Positions 6,000 through 9,116 of a stretch of DNA of 9,116 nucleotides are shown here, piece by piece. The stretch is from Planctomycetota bacterium (GTDB lineage: Bacteria; Planctomycetota; Planctomycetia; Pirellulales; Lacipirellulaceae). Positions within the stretch are counted from its first letter, which is position 1; each line of letters begins with the position of its first letter. The position numbers were made by a program, and so were the translations under genes. The notes under the pieces were generated by a model that worked only from the letters and a program-made list of their open reading frames with translations, ran no database searches and was not told the DNA's origin. The stretch spans positions 1 to 9,116 of the forward strand of contig JAADIN010000068.1 of NCBI GenBank assembly GCA_013151315.1. The letters are read 5' to 3'.

Positions 6000-7157
6000 A
6001 TGGACGACGAAAATTCCACAAAACACGTGCTCCAAGGCCGTGAGCTGATTGACTATCTGGTCGAAAAGACCTCCAGCACCGCCAATGCCGAACTTTTGCA
6101 GCGCGAGGAGCGGCGCAATCGGCGGATGACGATCTTGCTTTCCATTCTCATGGCCGTGGGAATCGGCGGCGCGGTCAGCGCAATCAAAATGCTGATCAAG
6201 GATCAAATGCAGGGTATTGAAGCAAGGGTCGAAGGTCTCCAAGAGGAATTGAACACCTACATCGATGAGCGAGCACAAACTCTAGAAAGCCATTTTGAGG
6301 AAAAGGTCGAAATGGTAGTTGCCAAAGACATCGACCGCAAAGTGGGCGAAGTTCGCACGCTGCTCGAGCAATACAAGAACTACCAAGAGTTTCTTGCAAT
6401 CTCCGAAATCATCGAATCCGAAGTCCAGAACGACAAGATGCCAGAGGAGTCCTTGCAGTCAGCGATCAAGTTGGCCGGCGATTTGGCTCCCTCAGCGAGC
6501 ATCACCCGACAGCCGCGATTTCTCGAAGCGATAAAAATTGTCATCGACTTGCTGGTGCGTACCGATCGCAATTCCGAAATCGACAGTCTCGAAGTCCTGC
6601 TTGGCGAAGTCCTGGCGACCGACAGCAAAATTTCGCAAGACTTGGCCGACCACTACGGCCAGGTGATTATTTCGTCGCCCTACCCGGTCGAAGATTTGCA
6701 ACGAGAATTCGAGGCGCTGAGTCGCTATGCTCGTTCCTCACGCGAATTGAACTATCCAGAAAAAGCGCTCATGTGGGAGCTCTTCGTCGCCTACAAGCGA
6801 AATCAGTACCAGAAATCCCCGACGACCAATGGCATGGTCGAGATGGTCCAAGACCTCAACGAAGCCGACACGCGAAACCTCTGTTACCACGTTTTTCTCA
6901 ATTCCCATCCCTTGCACTGGATGAACACCCCTGACCAAGAGGGACGCGAGCTAGCCCGACTGGTGACCAAACTGCTGGACGACTACCCCCATTTTCGGCA
7001 GCTCGTCGAATCGCAAATTGCAACTCCTGAATTGCGACCCTCGATCGAAGCCTTGGTCACTCGAAAGAGGGAACGGCTAGAACGCCTCGTGCCCGAGTCA
7101 GATACGCAAACCGCCGAGTCGCCAGAATCAGAGGACGACAATACGCTGCGCCGGTAG
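6000..7157 (+). CDS. Unrecognised membrane-anchored coiled-coil protein
   Basis: I do not recognise this 385-residue protein. After a charged 43-residue N-terminus (LLQREERRNRR just before the membrane) there is one hydrophobic segment at about 44-66 (MTILLSILMAVGIGGAVSAI), then a strongly charged, heptad-like region at about 70-130 (MQGIEARVEGLQEELNTYID) that probably forms a coiled coil. The rest looks helical and soluble, without clear catalytic motifs, and ends in an acidic tail (ESPESEDDN). A scaffold or tether at the membrane would fit, but that is speculation. ATG at 6000 has GGAGAG 5 nt upstream; an earlier in-frame ATG at 5928 would begin inside repeat A and is less likely. It is the only plus-strand gene here, flanked by oppositely oriented copies of the palindromic repeat, and is divergent from rpsB. 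Confidence 0.8.
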   Translation: MDDENSTKHVLQGRELIDYLVEKTSSTANAELLQREERRNRRMTILLSILMAVGIGGAVSAIKMLIKDQMQGIEARVEGLQEELNTYIDERAQTLESHFEEKVEMVVAKDIDRKVGEVRTLLEQYKNYQEFLAISEIIESEVQNDKMPEESLQSAIKLAGDLAPSASITRQPRFLEAIKIVIDLLVRTDRNSEIDSLEVLLGEVLATDSKISQDLADHYGQVIISSPYPVEDLQREFEALSRYARSSRELNYPEKALMWELFVAYKRNQYQKSPTTNGMVEMVQDLNEADTRNLCYHVFLNSHPLHWMNTPDQEGRELARLVTKLLDDYPHFRQLVESQIATPELRPSIEALVTRKRERLERLVPESDTQTAESPESEDDNTLRR

Positions 7158-7160
7158 CCT

Positions 7161-7194
7161 CAATAGCCGGTGATCTGACAGATCGCCGGAGCAC
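7161..7194 (+). repeat. Dispersed palindromic repeat, copy B
   Basis: CAATAGCC, then GGTGATCTGACAGATCGCC, then GGAGCAC: the same repeat as copy A but in opposite orientation, with one inserted base and a C-to-T change that keeps a G-U pair. It begins 3 bp after the stop of the plus-strand gene and ends 15 bp before the stop of the convergent nucleotidase gene, so the hairpin may serve as a two-way transcript end. No T tract is present. Confidence 0.8.
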
Positions 7195-7209
7195 TTGCTC
7201 ATTGATATC

Positions 7210-8226
7210 TCAAGCGCCAATTTTCTTAAGCCCATCAAGCAGATCGCCGTGGAGATGGCCGTTGGTTGCCAATATGCCTCGGTTGTTAGCCAGCGTTCGG
7301 CCCTGAGAAAAATCGAGCGGTTTGCCGTTGAGGTCCGAAATTCGCCCTCCCGCTTCTTCGACGATGATCGAACCGGCCGCTTGGTCCCAAATTTTTTCGC
7401 GATAGTCGGGCTGCGTGGTGGAGAGCAGCCGCAAATTCACTTCTCCGCCACCGGCGGCGAGCACTGCGTACTTGGCTTGGCTATCCATCGGAACGGGATT
7501 GGCCGTGATGCCCAGCCTTGCAACCAACTGGCCTAGCCCTCCCGTATTGGTGTGAGATTTCTCGACCGAACGCATCAAGCGAGCATCCGTAATCTCGGCA
7601 CACTCCGAAACACGGAGCCGCTGCCACAAGGCTTGCTCTCCGCTCAGAGAATCGTCGAGCGAACGCACAAAGGTGCCGTTGGTACGGCGGGCCACAAGCA
7701 GCGACCCCGCAGTCCCTTTTTCGGGACGCACTCCTGCCGCGAGTTCAGGACACCCCAAAGCACCAACACGAACCTCTCCCTTGCGAAGATACGCAAGCGC
7801 GACCGCGTACTGGTCGCCACGCAAGAAACCCTTCGTGCCGTCGACCGGATCGAGAGTCCAAAAATTATCGGTCGGCTCCCCGGCACCGCGGTCGATCCAC
7901 TGGCAAACTTCGTCTTCAGTCGCGCCGGGAAGATACGACTGGAGAATTTCGGTAATCTGCTTGAGTGTTTTGCGACCCTCTGCCGACTGCAAGGCTTCGG
8001 AATTTTCCTCGCCGACAAAGCCCATCTCGGGAAACGTCTCTTCTAGCCGTTTGCCAATGAGGGCCTGGGCAGCAAAGTCGGCAACCGTCACAGGCGACTT
8101 GTCGTCCTTGGCAAGTGTGCGGACGACCATTTCCCGCTGGACTCGCCGCACAAGCTGCGACGCCTCGGTCACGGCCGCGATGGCAAAACGGACTTTCGAG
8201 CAATCAATGGGGGAGGTGTCTGACAA
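7210..8226 (-). CDS. HAL2/CysQ-like 3'(2'),5'-bisphosphate nucleotidase (inositol monophosphatase superfamily)
   Basis: The 338-residue product belongs to the Mg2+-dependent, Li+-sensitive phosphatase family. Metal and catalytic motifs are all visible: KDDKSPVTVAD (40-50), GEEN (72-75), WTLDPVDGTKGFLRG (123-137) and WDQAAG (280-285). The order and the GTKGFLRG(D/G)QYAVALA continuation fit HAL2/SAL1-type enzymes, which remove the 3' phosphate from PAP or PAPS in sulfur assimilation; length also fits HAL2 better than the shorter CysQ. Inositol monophosphatase activity cannot be excluded. The start is TTG at 8226: an in-frame TGA lies only two codons upstream, and no ATG or GTG occurs before the family motifs, with GGAAGAG about 10 nt ahead as a ribosome binding site. 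It lies just downstream of tRNA-Gln and converges on the plus-strand gene. Confidence 0.9.
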   Translation of the reverse strand: MSDTSPIDCSKVRFAIAAVTEASQLVRRVQREMVVRTLAKDDKSPVTVADFAAQALIGKRLEETFPEMGFVGEENSEALQSAEGRKTLKQITEILQSYLPGATEDEVCQWIDRGAGEPTDNFWTLDPVDGTKGFLRGDQYAVALAYLRKGEVRVGALGCPELAAGVRPEKGTAGSLLVARRTNGTFVRSLDDSLSGEQALWQRLRVSECAEITDARLMRSVEKSHTNTGGLGQLVARLGITANPVPMDSQAKYAVLAAGGGEVNLRLLSTTQPDYREKIWDQAAGSIIVEEAGGRISDLNGKPLDFSQGRTLANNRGILATNGHLHGDLLDGLKKIGA

Positions 8227-8290
8227 ACTTCAACTCTTCCGCTATCGCGAGGGTTGGGCCACAATTCGTCGCGGCAGCGACCATCAAAAA

Positions 8291-8362
8291 CTACCCCGCC
8301 AGGACTTGAACCTGGAATGAGGGAATCAAAATCCCTAGTGTTACCAATTACACTACGGGGTA
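8291..8362 (-). tRNA. tRNA-Gln (anticodon UUG)
   Basis: A full 72-nt cloverleaf can be folded on the minus strand. The acceptor stem is TACCCCG/CGGGGTA with discriminator G; the D stem is GTGT/ACAC with GG in its loop; the anticodon stem AGGGA/TCCCT encloses the loop TTTTGAT, anticodon TTG; the variable loop is 4 nt; and the T stem CCAGG/CCTGG encloses TTCAAGT. A U1-A72 first pair is typical of glutamine tRNAs. CCA is not encoded; five T follow the discriminator directly. Confidence 0.96.
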
Positions 8363-8371
8363 TCGGGGAGA

Positions 8372-8389
8372 CGGGTCGGGGACGACCCG
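8372..8389. repeat. 7-bp hairpin upstream of tRNA-Gln
   Basis: CGGGTCG (8372-8378) and CGACCCG (8383-8389) are perfect inverted repeats with a 4-nt loop, ending 10 bp before the tRNA 5' end. It may be part of the precursor leader. I see no convincing promoter between it and the palindromic element. Confidence 0.4.
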
Positions 8390-8433
8390 GCTCGCTGTGT
8401 AATCTACGCGAATTGTCACGCGAACGAAAGGCT

Positions 8434-8565
8434 CTAGTGCAGCGTTACCTCTTAATTTTAGTGTGAGCCGTAGGCGCTAGCCTCGGGTGGAAGCGGAGAA
8501 AACCCGAGGCTAGCGTCTGCGGCTCACAACACGGACCCTAATTCCTAGCTGAAGCGCTGCACTAG
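8434..8565. mobile_element. Nested-palindrome, MITE-like element
   Basis: The outer ends are perfect 11-bp inverted repeats, CTAGTGCAGCG (8434-8444) and CGCTGCACTAG (8555-8565). Inside is a 26-bp inverted repeat (8463-8488 with 8502-8527, starting GTGAGCCG and ending CGGCTCAC) around a 13-nt loop; its only two mismatches are both G-U compatible. The 132-bp unit encodes no protein, lies between rex and tRNA-Gln and ends exactly where repeat copy C starts. The terminal CTAG could be part of the inverted repeat or a 4-bp target duplication. This fits a small non-autonomous transposable or REP-type element, but no partner transposase is in the window. Confidence 0.6.
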
Positions 8566-9116
8566 CCGCGATCTGATAGATCGCCGGAGTCTCCTCCCCT
8601 TTCCCGCAGGCGATTTGCCACTGCAAAGGTGACCTGCTCCAGCTCGCGAGCCAGATCGACGCCCACCTTACTCACTCTCTCGGGAACTTTCAGCGTGACC
8701 GGAGCAAAGTTGACGATCCCGCCTACGCCAGCGGCGACCAACTGGTCGGCAACCGCCTGGGCTTCGGCGGCCGGCACCGCCACCAAGCCCAATTCGATCT
8801 GTTTGCCGTGCCAATACTTCGGCCAGGTGTCCGATATCGTAAATTTCAACCCCCTCGAGTTGCGTACCGATCTTCGCAGGATCCGCATCAAAAGCCGCTT
8901 CGAGGCGGAATCCCTGCCGGGAAAACCCGCGATAGCCCAGAAGTGCTCGTCCCAGGTTTCCTACGCCGACCAAGGCGACCCGCCACTCGCGGTCGGTACC
9001 CAAGATACTGCGAATCGCTCCCACAAGCTCGTCGCACCGATAGCCGATGCCCGGGTGGCCAAAATGCCCAAAATGGGCCAAATCTTTGCGAACCTGTGCG
9101 TCGGTGAACCCGAGCC
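8562..9116 (-). pseudogene. rex: Redox-sensing transcriptional repressor Rex, 5' end beyond window, apparent frameshift
   Basis: Rex senses the NADH/NAD+ ratio through a Rossmann domain and represses fermentation and respiration genes. From 9114 the minus strand reads LGFTDAQVRKDLAHFGHFG then HPGIGY, the classic end of the Rex winged-helix domain, followed by WRVALVGVGNLGRALLGY with the GxGxxG NAD-binding loop, and EIYDIGHLAEVLARQ. Here homology jumps to another frame, continuing IELGLVAVPAAEAQAVADQL, then GIVNFAPVTLKVPERV and VDLARELEQVTF, which is canonical Rex. One extra base in the run at 8802-8804 (minus CAAACAG) explains it: removing one A gives ARQQIELG. Unrepaired, the first frame ends at 8668. 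Both halves look undamaged otherwise, so a sequencing error or very recent mutation is likelier than old decay. The last nine or ten codons and the TAG at 8562-8564 come from repeat copy C. Confidence 0.85.
8563..8591 (+). repeat. Dispersed palindromic repeat, copy C
   Basis: TAGCC then GCGATCTGATAGATCGC then CGGAGTC: same orientation as copy B and opposite to A. One C-to-T change in the central dyad leaves a G-U pair. It encodes, on the minus strand, the terminal SGDLSDRG residues and stop of rex, and abuts the MITE-like element. Confidence 0.8.

Noticed and set aside
7552..8046. Plus-strand open frame within the nucleotidase region
   Set aside because: It is antisense to a gene with all its catalytic motifs intact.

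Overview
The window looks like chromosomal DNA of a planctomycete, probably Pirellulales-like. This rests on the style of the proteins (a double parvulin protein with a membrane anchor, an EF-Ts with a diverged core motif, an aminotransferase N-terminus of the planctomycete type), on moderate GC content, and on many intergenic palindromes. The taxon is an inference; no 16S or other decisive marker is present. Almost everything is transcribed on the minus strand, so the biological order runs from high to low coordinates.

From the right end: the C-terminal two thirds of the NADH/NAD+-sensing repressor Rex, split by an apparent one-base frameshift near 8802-8804; a nested-palindrome element (8434-8565) abutting the end of rex; a tRNA-Gln(UUG) gene (8291-8362); and a HAL2/CysQ-like bisphosphate nucleotidase with a TTG start (7210-8226). 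Next is the only plus-strand gene (6000-7157), an unrecognised membrane-anchored coiled-coil protein. Copies of one 28-30 bp palindromic repeat lie on either side of it in opposite orientation, and a third copy forms the end of rex.

From about 5857 down runs the conserved translation/nucleotide cluster rpsB - tsf - pyrH - frr (ribosomal protein S2, EF-Ts, UMP kinase, ribosome recycling factor). A good sigma70-type promoter (TTGACG, 17 bp, TAGACT) and a structured leader of about 140 nt precede rpsB. A clear intrinsic terminator lies between tsf and pyrH, so the cluster is probably two transcription units or an attenuated one.

Below frr is a separate gene (317-2248) for a membrane-anchored protein with two tandem SurA/parvulin-like units, both lacking the usual parvulin histidine. 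The left edge carries the first 43 codons of a class I/II aminotransferase (LL-diaminopimelate/alanine aminotransferase type). Intergenic spaces are rich in distinct palindromes and short tandem repeats, described individually. I saw no phage genes, complete insertion sequence, CRISPR array or defence system; the most unusual content is the repeat set, the broken rex and the double parvulin protein.
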